From an uncultured Chitinophaga sp. (GTDB taxonomy: Bacteria > Bacteroidota > Bacteroidia > Cytophagales > Cyclobacteriaceae), in contig CABHOK010000002.1 of the NCBI GenBank assembly GCA_902168205.1, positions 794,441-858,440 on the forward strand: 64,000 nucleotides of DNA, written 5' to 3'. Within the stretch, counting starts at the first letter, position 1. Every line of letters begins with the position of its first letter. The notes beneath the pieces are model-generated. The model did no database searches and was not told where the DNA came from. It saw only the letters and a list, made by a program, of their open reading frames with translations. The translations under genes and the position numbers were made by a program. Of the stretch, positions 47,560-55,568 are shown piece after piece.

Positions 47560-48372
47560 CTAATTCAGCGTGTAGCCAAGATAGATGCCCGGACCGTTGG
47601 TATACATCGGTATCACCGTGAGGTCGCTGTTTTTGTTTTTCCACTTGTAGCGGTGGGAGAGGTACGCAAGGTTCGTGGAAAGTATACCGATACCGGCTCC
47701 GGCCAGTACATCGGAGATCCAGTGGCGATTGTTGAGTACGCGCATAACGCCTACGGTTGTTGCCATACTATAGGCTCCTACACTATACCATATATTTTGT
47801 TCGCCATATTCTTTCGAGAGGAATGTTGCTGTAGCAAACGCCTGTGCCGTGTGGCCGGAAGGGAAGGAGTAATTATTACTGTCGTCAGGGCGCGTAACTT
47901 GTGTGAATTGCTTTACTGAAAAAGTCAGTGCCGCCATAATCATTTCAGATTTGATCAGCAGCAAGGTCCGGTTTCTGAAATCATGTTTTCCTTTTACACC
48001 CGCGAGGTTAAGACCGTATACTATAGCTACCGGTGCATGCATCAGGTAATTATCAACCGTACTGTGGAAGTTCGGCATGTGTTCATTACGTTCTTCACGA
48101 ACCTCGTAGCGATTAATTACCGTGTGATCAGCGGTAGCATATATACCCAGCGCAATAAGTGTAACGGGTAATTTTGCTGCGTGAAAGAGCGCGTTTTTGC
48201 GTTTTAATTTTTGATCAGCGAGCCCCAGATCAACAGTCTCATGTCGTTTCTGATTGATCTGACCAGTACATACCTGAAAAGAGAAGGATAGACCTATAAT
48301 CAAGGCCAGGGGTTGATATTTCATACGTTGTTGCTGAATCCTGAACTTATACAACTTCAATTTACGCATCAT
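47560..48372 (-). CDS. PAP2-superfamily phosphatase (first of two)
   Basis: Membrane phosphatase of lipid or lipid-linked phosphates. The three signature parts are present: KQFTQVTRPDDSNNYSF (motif 1, Lys and Arg-Pro), SFPSGHTAQAFATA (motif 2, catalytic His) and NNRHWISDVLAGAGIGI (motif 3, nucleophilic His with Asp). A signal-anchor (LALIIGLSFSFQVCTG) starts the protein, and several moderately hydrophobic helices follow. The length of 270 aa is normal. It is a clear paralogue of the next gene upstream, with the same order of motifs and identical stretches such as VLNNRHW and SDVLAGAGIGIL. Substrate is not determined. Confidence 0.9.
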   Translation of the reverse strand: MMRKLKLYKFRIQQQRMKYQPLALIIGLSFSFQVCTGQINQKRHETVDLGLADQKLKRKNALFHAAKLPVTLIALGIYATADHTVINRYEVREERNEHMPNFHSTVDNYLMHAPVAIVYGLNLAGVKGKHDFRNRTLLLIKSEMIMAALTFSVKQFTQVTRPDDSNNYSFPSGHTAQAFATATFLSKEYGEQNIWYSVGAYSMATTVGVMRVLNNRHWISDVLAGAGIGILSTNLAYLSHRYKWKNKNSDLTVIPMYTNGPGIYLGYTLN

Positions 48373-48543
48373 TTAGTAATTGAAAAAGCGAAAACACAAG
48401 CCGAAAAGTACATGTGCCATAACTGTTTAGCACTGTAAATAGTATGTATACCATGTGAAAAATTTTCAAACTGTCTCATCGGCAGTCCTTGCGAGGCAAA
48501 GAACAGGCCAGAATCTGTGTTTCCGCCTTCGAAAGCCTGATTT

Positions 48544-49368
48544 TCAGAAACCCCGATCATATCTTTCAATCCGGGATTGTAGTGTATAGCGCATGTATAA
48601 CCCCGCGGCACCGTTGCTGTAGGCTGGGCTTATAATCGCATTTCGTTTCTTTTTTGTCCATTTATACTGGTGCGTCAGGTAGGCAACTTCCGTTGCGAGT
48701 ATACCAATACCCGCACCCGCGAGCACATCCGATACCCAATGCCGGTTGTTTAAAACGCGCATAGCGCCAATTCCGGTGGCAACGGTATAGGCACCGATGG
48801 GGTACCAGATGCTTTGATCGCCATACTCTTTCGCCATAAATGTAGCGGCAGCAAAAGCTTCAGCAGTATGCCCGGAAGGGAAGGATGTAGGTTGCCCGGA
48901 ATCAGGACGTGGCACGGCCGTTATCTTTTTCAGTGAAAACGTAACAGCGCCTACGATCACTTCCGCCTTTACAAGTATAGCAGTCCGATTGGCGAAAGAA
49001 TTTTTTCCTTTTATACCACAGGCATTCAAACCGTATACAGCTATAATGGGCGCAAACTGCAGGTAGTTGTCAGCGTTGTGATGAAAGAAAGGGACATATT
49101 TGTTCCGTTCTTCACGAATCTCTTTTGAGTCAATGATCCGGTTGTCCAATGTGCCAAGTGCGCCCAGCGATATCAGCGTAAGCGGTATATAGGCAGTGCG
49201 TTTCCAGTTTGGTCTTTTTGTTTCGGGTGCAACTGCAGTATCCCGATATACTATAGTTTGTTGGTTGAACTGCGCACAGGCTGTCGATATGTATAGCGAT
49301 AGAATAAAGAAGCAGAATACGCCGTGTTTCCCGTTTTGTACTTTTAAATGAGAGAGAAGGTTTTTCAT
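48544..49368 (-). CDS. PAP2-superfamily phosphatase (second of two)
   Basis: Paralogue of the gene just downstream. It has a signal-anchor (FFILSLYISTACAQ), motif 1 in KKITAVPRPDSGQPTSF, motif 2 in SFPSGHTAEAFAAATFMAKE and motif 3 in NNRHWVSDVLAGAGIGILAT. The length of 274 aa equals that of its sister. The gene pair is separated by 171 bp. This gene follows the LTA-synthase-like gene by 34 bp, so it probably shares its transcript. PAP2 enzymes commonly act with envelope transferases to remove or recycle lipid phosphates, for example at lipid A or undecaprenyl diphosphate; which applies here is not visible. Confidence 0.9.
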   Translation of the reverse strand: MKNLLSHLKVQNGKHGVFCFFILSLYISTACAQFNQQTIVYRDTAVAPETKRPNWKRTAYIPLTLISLGALGTLDNRIIDSKEIREERNKYVPFFHHNADNYLQFAPIIAVYGLNACGIKGKNSFANRTAILVKAEVIVGAVTFSLKKITAVPRPDSGQPTSFPSGHTAEAFAAATFMAKEYGDQSIWYPIGAYTVATGIGAMRVLNNRHWVSDVLAGAGIGILATEVAYLTHQYKWTKKKRNAIISPAYSNGAAGLYMRYTLQSRIERYDRGF

Positions 49369-49402
49369 CGAGGTATAGGTACTTTAAAATGTCACTTTAT
49401 AC

Positions 49403-51340
49403 TTATCGCATAAGCCCGTTGCTGAACGCATAGCTTGCAGATTGATACCACGAGATGGCTTCGCGTGTAAGGGCAGGATCGTTACCTTCCTGTCGCTGCA
49501 GGTTTCCGTCAAGACTTACCTGGTAAGTATCCAGCTTTTGTTGTGGCGAGAGCACGATCAGTTTATTGTTCTTTACATACCCAAGACTCTGATACGTGCT
49601 GATAAACGCACGCTCGCGGCCGGGCTCCAGACTGTATATATCGTAACCAAAAAATTTGCTGGTATACGAGAAGTTGAGAAGACCCAGTAATGTTGGTCCG
49701 AGATCGATCTGACTCATTAACCGATCCATGTGTGTCGGTTGTATGTTGGCTGGGGAGTATATCAGCAAGGGTATATGATATTTATGAATCGGTAATTCCG
49801 TTTTACCTGCGCTCGATGCGCAATGATCGGCAATGATTACAAATACAGTGTTGTTAAACCACGACTTGTGCGAGCAGGCACGAATAAATTTACCGATGGC
49901 ATAGTCGGTATATTTCACGGCACCATCACGACCGGTGCTGGAAGGTATATCAATGCGTCCGTCCGGGTAGGTGAACGGGCGATGGTTGGATGTAGTCATA
50001 ACATGGGCAAACACAGGTTTACCCGAAGCGATGGTGCCCTCCATTTCCTTTTCAGCGAGTGTAAAAAGATTTTCATCCGCTACACCCCATATATTTTCAT
50101 AGTCGATCTCTTCATCCTTTAACTGGTTGCGATCCACAACATCGTATTGGTTATGGGCAAAGAAGTAGCCCATGTTATCAAAGTATCCGTAGCCACCGTA
50201 TATAAATTTACTTTCATAGCCTTTCTCTTCAAATACTTTTCCCAGGGTGAACAGGTGCTCGTTGTGGGGTCTGCGCACGATCGATTGACCGGGTGTAGGC
50301 GGTACACATAATGACAGTGCCTCAAGCCCGCGTACGGTGCGGGTGCCGGTAGCATATAATTGTGTGAAAAGTAAACTGTGTGATGCCAGTGAATCCAGGA
50401 AAGGCGTTATACCCTTGGTACTACCGAACGTATTCATGAAGTCTGCACTCAGACTTTCAACGGAGATCAGTACGACATTCAATTTCTTCTCCGGACCTGT
50501 GTGCTTTACGGTGCGTGTGATATCAAATGGGTTGTCGGATATATAGGCTGTCTCAGCTGTTTTCAGTAATTTCTTTATCTCTTTAAAAGAATCTTCACAC
50601 TTTATTCTTTTGTAGAACTGATCATAGCTCAACTCGTTGTTTCGATACGCAGCGAAGAGTTCATACATACCATTGCCAGCCAGTTCATTGGCGTATGCAT
50701 TACTGCTGAAGTGATGGAGGCGTGTGGTGATCGTGAAGAAAGAAAGTACCGGCAATGCTATAAATGCTGCTGCGATCAGACTTCTTTTTCCAAAGCCCAT
50801 GGGCTTGATATCGTCTGTCAGGATGTGATCGGTCGTTCGGTATACGAGCATCGCACACGCCAGGGTTATGCCGGTAATGATCCAGCCGATCGGGTAAGAC
50901 TCCTGTATATTCCCTAATACTTCGGTAGTATATACGAGGTAATCAACGGCAATGAAATTAAAACGTGTATTGAACTCTTCCCAGAAGAACCATTCAGCAA
51001 TGCCATTAAATAAGAGAATGTAAATAAGGGTGAAGAACAATCCGTAAAGTGTATACCGATTCCATTTTTTGGTGTATTGACTTTCAGGAACAAGCCACGT
51101 ATATATCAGGAGTGGTATACTGAAATACGATGCGTTGATGAAGTCATAAAAAAGGCCAATGATAAATATACCGGCTATGGTGGTGAGGGTTATATCGACA
51201 TCCGGAAACGAGTATAGAAGAAATATAGCGCGGGTAATCATGGAGATGAAAATGACGATTTTCATCAGGAGAATTACGTTACTAAAGCGCCCTTGTTGGA
51301 CTTGTTTCCAGAAATTTACTTTTGCGAAAGCAGCAGACAT
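49403..51340 (-). CDS. LTA-synthase-like membrane phosphotransferase (sulfatase fold)
   Basis: Five N-terminal transmembrane helices (residues 20-190) precede an extracytoplasmic sulfatase-like domain. The catalytic elements are LNVVLISVESLSADFMNTFG near residue 275, the likely nucleophile Thr335 in GTRTVRGLEAL, and metal ligands in FVIIADHCASS near residue 510. It lacks the C-terminal TPR found in the related protein at 38078. Gram-negative members usually transfer phosphoglycerol or similar groups to envelope glycans. The length of 645 aa is normal. It starts 57 bp after the histidine-kinase stop, and the gap holds a twin TTCTGAA repeat. Confidence 0.9.
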   Translation of the reverse strand: MSAAFAKVNFWKQVQQGRFSNVILLMKIVIFISMITRAIFLLYSFPDVDITLTTIAGIFIIGLFYDFINASYFSIPLLIYTWLVPESQYTKKWNRYTLYGLFFTLIYILLFNGIAEWFFWEEFNTRFNFIAVDYLVYTTEVLGNIQESYPIGWIITGITLACAMLVYRTTDHILTDDIKPMGFGKRSLIAAAFIALPVLSFFTITTRLHHFSSNAYANELAGNGMYELFAAYRNNELSYDQFYKRIKCEDSFKEIKKLLKTAETAYISDNPFDITRTVKHTGPEKKLNVVLISVESLSADFMNTFGSTKGITPFLDSLASHSLLFTQLYATGTRTVRGLEALSLCVPPTPGQSIVRRPHNEHLFTLGKVFEEKGYESKFIYGGYGYFDNMGYFFAHNQYDVVDRNQLKDEEIDYENIWGVADENLFTLAEKEMEGTIASGKPVFAHVMTTSNHRPFTYPDGRIDIPSSTGRDGAVKYTDYAIGKFIRACSHKSWFNNTVFVIIADHCASSAGKTELPIHKYHIPLLIYSPANIQPTHMDRLMSQIDLGPTLLGLLNFSYTSKFFGYDIYSLEPGRERAFISTYQSLGYVKNNKLIVLSPQQKLDTYQVSLDGNLQRQEGNDPALTREAISWYQSASYAFSNGLMR

Positions 51341-51378
51341 GATTTGAGTATATATATCGACTCAAATCAACTATATAA

Positions 51379-51396
51379 TTCTGAATAAATTCTGAA
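51379..51396 (-). promoter_or_regulatory. twin direct repeat, putative OmpR-type regulator site (copy 1)
   Basis: TTCTGAA-TAAA-TTCTGAA: two identical 7-mers, 11 bp start to start, one helical turn apart, as bound by OmpR-type dimers. It lies immediately after the histidine-kinase stop codon and 38 bp upstream of the transferase start. An identical copy is at 53430. Confidence 0.65.
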
Positions 51397-51397
51397 A

Positions 51398-52666
51398 TCA
51401 GAACTTCACTGAAAAAATATGCCTGCCATCTCGGTATATATACGTAAGTGTGTATCCGGATAAGTCACATATTTTTTTAACGATGGCGAGTCCGAGGCCC
51501 GTGCTTGCTTTGTGATTGCTCTCTTTGTAGAAGCGATCGAATATTCTTTCGCCTCCTTCTTTAAAAGGTTCTCCCGGATTTTCGATGGACAGTATGCCGT
51601 TCTCGAGGTATATCCTGATCTGATCATACTGCGCAGTGTGTTGAAATGCATTACGAACCAGGTTGTTGATAAGTATATCCGTTAACGTTTTATTCCCATG
51701 AAGCATATAGGGTGATGCCTGAAGTATATTGGTAGCCCCGTTGCCCGTGAGCTCCTGGTAATGGGCAATAGAATCGTGCAGAAGCTGTGTCACATCAATC
51801 GCTTCCTTGTCAATAAACTGTTCATTTTCAATTTTAGATAAGAGCAACAAACTCTTGTTGAGTTTCGACAGGCGCTGGTTGGTATTGATCAGGTCTTTTA
51901 CCAGTGCGGCCTGCTCTTCGGTCAGTGCTTCGTCTTGCATGAGCAAATCGAGTTTGGACTGAAAGATGGCGAGCGGTGTTTGCAATTCGTGTGATGCGTT
52001 CTCTATAAATTCTTTTTGCTGTTGAAACACTTCCATGTTCTTATTGGTGAGCGAACGTATGGCTGCATTCAGATCATCAAACTCGGCAATGTTCGAGTCT
52101 TCATATTGAAAAGGTTCTTTCTTGTTAAGTTCGTACGCTTTTAGTTTGGACAGTGTTTTATAAAACGGATTCCATATCTTTTTGGACAGCGAGCTGTTGA
52201 TGAGCAGAAACCCACCGAGCAGGAGTATCATCAGGATGGTTTGTACGATGCTGATCACAATAACCAGCGCTTTACTTTCTACCAGCGAGGTGCGTATCGC
52301 AAGTTTATATACTTGGTTGCGCACAACAAAATACGAGGTAACTTCACGATAGGGATTTACTTCACGATCAATGCTGTCGTACACCGCGATGGTTCGGAAC
52401 GTTTCGCCTTCATAGTAACGATCGGCAGGCTGAATTTCCTGGTCGTACGCAAGCTCATCAAATACACGCAGGTCTACAGCGATGTCCTCCAGGTATTCAA
52501 AGTTTTTAATGTGCTCAACAAATTCTTCCTGTTGCCGGTGGAGGCCATTGTCAATTTCTTTTTCAGATATAGCACGGATGGAAAGAAAGGATGCCGGAAT
52601 GCCGATCAGCACCAATAGCATTGAATAGTATAAAAAACTTTTTAAGCTTACGTTTAGTAACCTCAT
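51398..52666 (-). CDS. sensor histidine kinase (two-helix, OmpR-partner type)
   Basis: Inner-membrane kinase with a periplasmic sensor loop between two helices (about residues 10-30 and 130-157). The dimerisation helix carries the phospho-His226 in ENASHELQTPLAIF. N-box INNLVRNAFQHT and G-box GLGLAIVKKICDLSG follow. A HAMP domain is not obvious; a short linker joins the second helix to HisKA. The length of 422 aa is normal. The start overlaps the regulator gene by 4 bp, so kinase and regulator are made together. The ligand is unknown. Confidence 0.92.
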   Translation of the reverse strand: MRLLNVSLKSFLYYSMLLVLIGIPASFLSIRAISEKEIDNGLHRQQEEFVEHIKNFEYLEDIAVDLRVFDELAYDQEIQPADRYYEGETFRTIAVYDSIDREVNPYREVTSYFVVRNQVYKLAIRTSLVESKALVIVISIVQTILMILLLGGFLLINSSLSKKIWNPFYKTLSKLKAYELNKKEPFQYEDSNIAEFDDLNAAIRSLTNKNMEVFQQQKEFIENASHELQTPLAIFQSKLDLLMQDEALTEEQAALVKDLINTNQRLSKLNKSLLLLSKIENEQFIDKEAIDVTQLLHDSIAHYQELTGNGATNILQASPYMLHGNKTLTDILINNLVRNAFQHTAQYDQIRIYLENGILSIENPGEPFKEGGERIFDRFYKESNHKASTGLGLAIVKKICDLSGYTLTYIYRDGRHIFSVKF

Positions 52667-53337
52667 GCCGTAAATTTATAGCCTAAGCCGTATACTGTTT
52701 TAATATAGTCCTGGCTTCCGGCATCGGCCAGTTTTTTCTTCAGATTCTTCATATGTGCATAAATAAAATCGAAGTTGTCCATTACCTCGGCTGCATCACC
52801 GGTAAGGTGTTCGGCTATAGCATTCTTGGAGATCACTTTATTTTTATTCGAGATGAGAAAAATCAGCAACTCGTATTCTTTCCGCGTTAGCGCAACAGCT
52901 TTGCCAGACACGTGTACTGTAAATGCGTTGGTGTCGATTCTGATCTCGTTGAACTCGAGAATATTGCTGCCGTTAAAATTTCTTCTTCGCACAATAGCCT
53001 GTACACGTGCAGTGAGTTCGGCCATATGAAAGGGCTTGGCAAGGTAATCGTCAGCACCCAGGTTGAGTCCACTGATCTTGTCATCGATCGAGTTTTTCGC
53101 AGAGACAATAATTACTCCGTTGTTTTTTTTCAGTGCTTTTAATTTCTCCAGTAACTGCAAACCCGTGCCGTCTGGTAAAGAGATGTCGAGCAGGATACAA
53201 TCGTAATCATGCATGCAGATTTTATCGAGCGCGGCATCGTACGTGTACGCCTGTTCGCAGATAAAAGCTTCGGAGCTTAAAAATTTAGCAATGCTTTGAG
53301 AGAGTTCTGTCTCATCTTCAACAATCAGCACTTTCAT
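52663..53337 (-). CDS. OmpR/PhoB-family response regulator
   Basis: Receiver (residues 1-115) with acidic site VEDETE, phospho-acceptor Asp51 in CILLDISLPDG, and Lys in DDYLAKPFHMAEL. The C-terminal winged helix (130-224) has ALTRKEYELLIFLISNKNKV and MKNLKKKLADAGSQDYIKTV, ending VYGLGYKF as in OmpR relatives. It is the first gene of the regulator-kinase pair, with a 4-bp overlap. A twin TTCTGAA repeat lies about 93 bp upstream. The identical repeat before the LTA-synthase-like gene suggests it regulates both itself and the envelope genes. Confidence 0.94.
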   Translation of the reverse strand: MKVLIVEDETELSQSIAKFLSSEAFICEQAYTYDAALDKICMHDYDCILLDISLPDGTGLQLLEKLKALKKNNGVIIVSAKNSIDDKISGLNLGADDYLAKPFHMAELTARVQAIVRRRNFNGSNILEFNEIRIDTNAFTVHVSGKAVALTRKEYELLIFLISNKNKVISKNAIAEHLTGDAAEVMDNFDFIYAHMKNLKKKLADAGSQDYIKTVYGLGYKFTA

Positions 53338-53429
53338 ATACCGCGGATGAACTTCAATAAATATAGCAGCAAACCGACAAACTTCAGTTTCGTCAGGCCT
53401 GAAATAGTTTTTGTAAAAGTGTAAGATGA

Positions 53430-53447
53430 TTCTGAATAAATTCTGAA
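53430..53447 (-). promoter_or_regulatory. twin direct repeat, putative OmpR-type regulator site (copy 2)
   Basis: TTCTGAA-TAAA-TTCTGAA, identical over at least 19 bases (including one preceding A) to the copy at 51379. It is located between the EcsC-like gene and the regulator start, about 93-110 bp upstream of the regulator. That is a suitable distance for activating or autoregulatory binding. Confidence 0.65.
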
Positions 53448-53453
53448 GCGGTA

Positions 53454-54191
53454 TTAGGCCGGCAGTGTTCGCATCCGGTAGGCATTCATGGCATACTGGC
53501 CAAGTTTTTCCGTTAGCCGGTGATTAACGTATGCACCCACAACCGCGCCAATGCCCGGCACGAGCTGCAATAATTTGGCGATGTCGATATAGTCGCGGTA
53601 TTCCTGCTGGAACGAACGCCAGTCGAATTGATGAATGTCTGCCGGTAACAGAATTACGTCTTCCCTCCATTGCTCCAACTGACTATATATCCGGTTACGA
53701 TGCTGCTGGCTCGAGAATGTTAACTGAAATATATGCAGCAGGTATATACGCTCCTTGTAATCGCGCGTATCAATGCCGTAGGTAGCCGCGATCTCAAATA
53801 ACATTTTCATTTTTATACCCAGCCATATCGGGAAGTCGGCAAGTCCTAACAGTAAGCCACCGGCACCGGTAATAGCGCCTTCGGCAGTGGCTGTATTCCG
53901 ATGTGCACGAATAATAGCGCGTACTCTATTTTCACGATCAGCAAGCGTCAGGTCCGGTATGGGATCAGGCGTGGAAAGCCCTGCACCAAAGATGAGCGCA
54001 CGAGTCATCTGCTTTATGGCTGACGTAATCGCAGTATGTACTTTCTCAGGAATGATACGGTTGATCCGGTTTTGTGTCTGTTTGGACAGTCTGTTCAAAA
54101 ATGAAGGTTTTCGCTGCATGCGTTTTTGCCAACGCACAAGTTCTTCCTGTGCCTGTTGATTGTAAGAGATGAGCGAGCTGGTCATAGTCAT
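53454..54191 (-). CDS. EcsC-family protein
   Basis: Protein of the EcsC family, named after a product of the Bacillus ecs locus; its biochemical role is unsettled. Recognisable parts are the basic helical N-terminus (KTQNRINRIIPEKVHTAITS), the hydrophobic glycine-rich segment AITGAGGLLLGLADFPIWLG with IKMKMLFEIAATYGIDTRDY, and the C-terminal VPGIGAVVGAYVNHRLTEKL. These hydrophobic stretches may associate with the membrane. The length of 245 aa is normal. It lies upstream of the two-component genes on the same strand but with 116 bp between, so it is probably separately controlled. Confidence 0.85.
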   Translation of the reverse strand: MTMTSSLISYNQQAQEELVRWQKRMQRKPSFLNRLSKQTQNRINRIIPEKVHTAITSAIKQMTRALIFGAGLSTPDPIPDLTLADRENRVRAIIRAHRNTATAEGAITGAGGLLLGLADFPIWLGIKMKMLFEIAATYGIDTRDYKERIYLLHIFQLTFSSQQHRNRIYSQLEQWREDVILLPADIHQFDWRSFQQEYRDYIDIAKLLQLVPGIGAVVGAYVNHRLTEKLGQYAMNAYRMRTLPA

Positions 54192-54595
54192 TCTTGTTTA
54201 TCGTGAAGTATAACTGTGAATATGAAATGTCGTGCCCAGGTAAAGAACGCGATTAACACCGTAATCGTTACGCGGACCGTACGAGCTGTAGACGTACGGC
54301 TACACATTTATATATAGGTTGGCAGTATAAGAACCTGTCAAAAAAATTATCCTGCCGAACGAACGGTTTGTGGAGTATTGCAAAATTCAAACATGGGCGA
54401 GCAGTCTTTTACGGTTGTTTGAATTGTACAAGCATTGGTTTGAATGCCGCAATCGCCAGGGGTATAAACCAGTATACTTTTGTATTGTAAACGGAAACGA
54501 AAATGCAGACGAGAGCAACCCATGGTTTAGTCGCAGAGTATGTATTAACAGATTTCCGGTAACTATTCATTTTAACCCCTTTAAATAATCAACGT
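54192..54595. other. divergent intergenic region with two small hairpins
   Basis: It separates the EcsC-like gene (left) from the SDR gene (right). CCGTACG (54277-54283) pairs with CGTACGG (54293-54299). Just upstream, CGATTA pairs with TAATCG (about 54250-54267). A 72-codon open frame (54370-54588) has no coding character that I recognise. I cannot point to a firm promoter. Confidence 0.45.
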
Positions 54596-55453
54596 ATGAA
54601 AACCAAAAAAGTATGGTTTGTAACGGGAGCTTCCAAAGGTCTTGGACTCTCGATTGTAAAAAAGTTACTCGAACAAGGCTACCAGGTAGCGGCTACATCA
54701 CGCAAGCTTGATGATCTGAACAACGCAGTAGGTACGCGCAGCAGTAATTTTCTGCCACTCGCAGTAGATATAGTGTCGGAGGCAAGCGTAGAGAAAGCAA
54801 TTACCGAAACGATCAGTCATTTCGGTCGCCTCGATGTGGTGGTAAACAATGCCGGCTACGGACAAGTGGGCGCAACCGAAGAACTGAGTGCAGACGAAGT
54901 ACGCAATAACTTTGAAGTAAATGTATTCGGATTATTGCACGTGGTAAGAAAGGCCATGCCGCATCTGCGCGAGCAACGCTCCGGACATATATTTAATATA
55001 TCATCAATCGGTGGCTTTACTGGTAATTTTGCAGGATGGGGCATATACTGCGCCACTAAATTTGCAGTGTCTGGTCTCACCGAAGCATTGGCACAGGAAG
55101 CAAAAGATTTTGGTATAGATGTAACGGTTGTAGAGCCCGGATATTTCAGAACAAATTTCCTTTCTGCCGGTTCACTCGGTACACCTGCAAATCCTATTGA
55201 AGAGTATACAAGTGTACGCGCATCACAAACGCTTCACCAGAATACAGTGGATGGAAACCAGGAGGGAGATCCTGATAAAGCAGCGGATGCTTTGATCGCA
55301 GTAGCCAAAGCAGATCGTGCTCCTTTACACTTATTACTCGGTGCAGATGCGTATGCAATGGCCTCTCAAAAACTGGAAGACCTGAAGCGTGAAATGGAAC
55401 TCTGGAAAGAGACAACGATATCTACCGGGTTTCCGAAAGAAGTTGTGGCTTAG
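54596..55453 (+). CDS. short-chain dehydrogenase/reductase
   Basis: Classical SDR, NAD(P)-dependent and cytosolic. The cofactor motif TGASKGLG is at residues 10-17. LDVVVNNAGYGQVG lies near 80, the catalytic Ser in IFNISSIGGFTG near 138, and Tyr151-x3-Lys155 in IYCATKFAVSG. VEPGYFRTNFL follows the active site, as in the subgroup related to retinol/steroid dehydrogenases. The length of 285 aa is normal. A hairpin follows the gene, and the next gene is convergent. The substrate is unknown. Confidence 0.92.
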   Translation: MKTKKVWFVTGASKGLGLSIVKKLLEQGYQVAATSRKLDDLNNAVGTRSSNFLPLAVDIVSEASVEKAITETISHFGRLDVVVNNAGYGQVGATEELSADEVRNNFEVNVFGLLHVVRKAMPHLREQRSGHIFNISSIGGFTGNFAGWGIYCATKFAVSGLTEALAQEAKDFGIDVTVVEPGYFRTNFLSAGSLGTPANPIEEYTSVRASQTLHQNTVDGNQEGDPDKAADALIAVAKADRAPLHLLLGADAYAMASQKLEDLKREMELWKETTISTGFPKEVVA

Positions 55454-55488
55454 TAAAAAATATTGTGCTATAGCATAATAAAAACATA

Positions 55489-55541
55489 ACAGATTGACAC
55501 GATATAGGAGAGGACAGGTGTGGAGGAATGTGTCAATCTGT
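55489..55541. terminator. long perfect-stem hairpin between convergent genes
   Basis: ACAGATTGACAC (55489-55500) pairs exactly with GTGTCAATCTGT (55530-55541), a 12-bp stem with a 29-nt loop. There is no strong T-tract. It lies between the SDR gene and the NAD-binding gene that face each other, so bidirectional termination is likely. Confidence 0.6.
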
Positions 55542-55568
55542 TCAGCTTTCAAAGTATATATAGCGATG

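Noticed and set aside
54370..54588. 72-codon plus-strand frame upstream of the SDR gene
   Set aside because: Odd amino-acid composition (many Cys, Trp, Arg), no family resemblance, and it occupies the region where the SDR promoter should lie.
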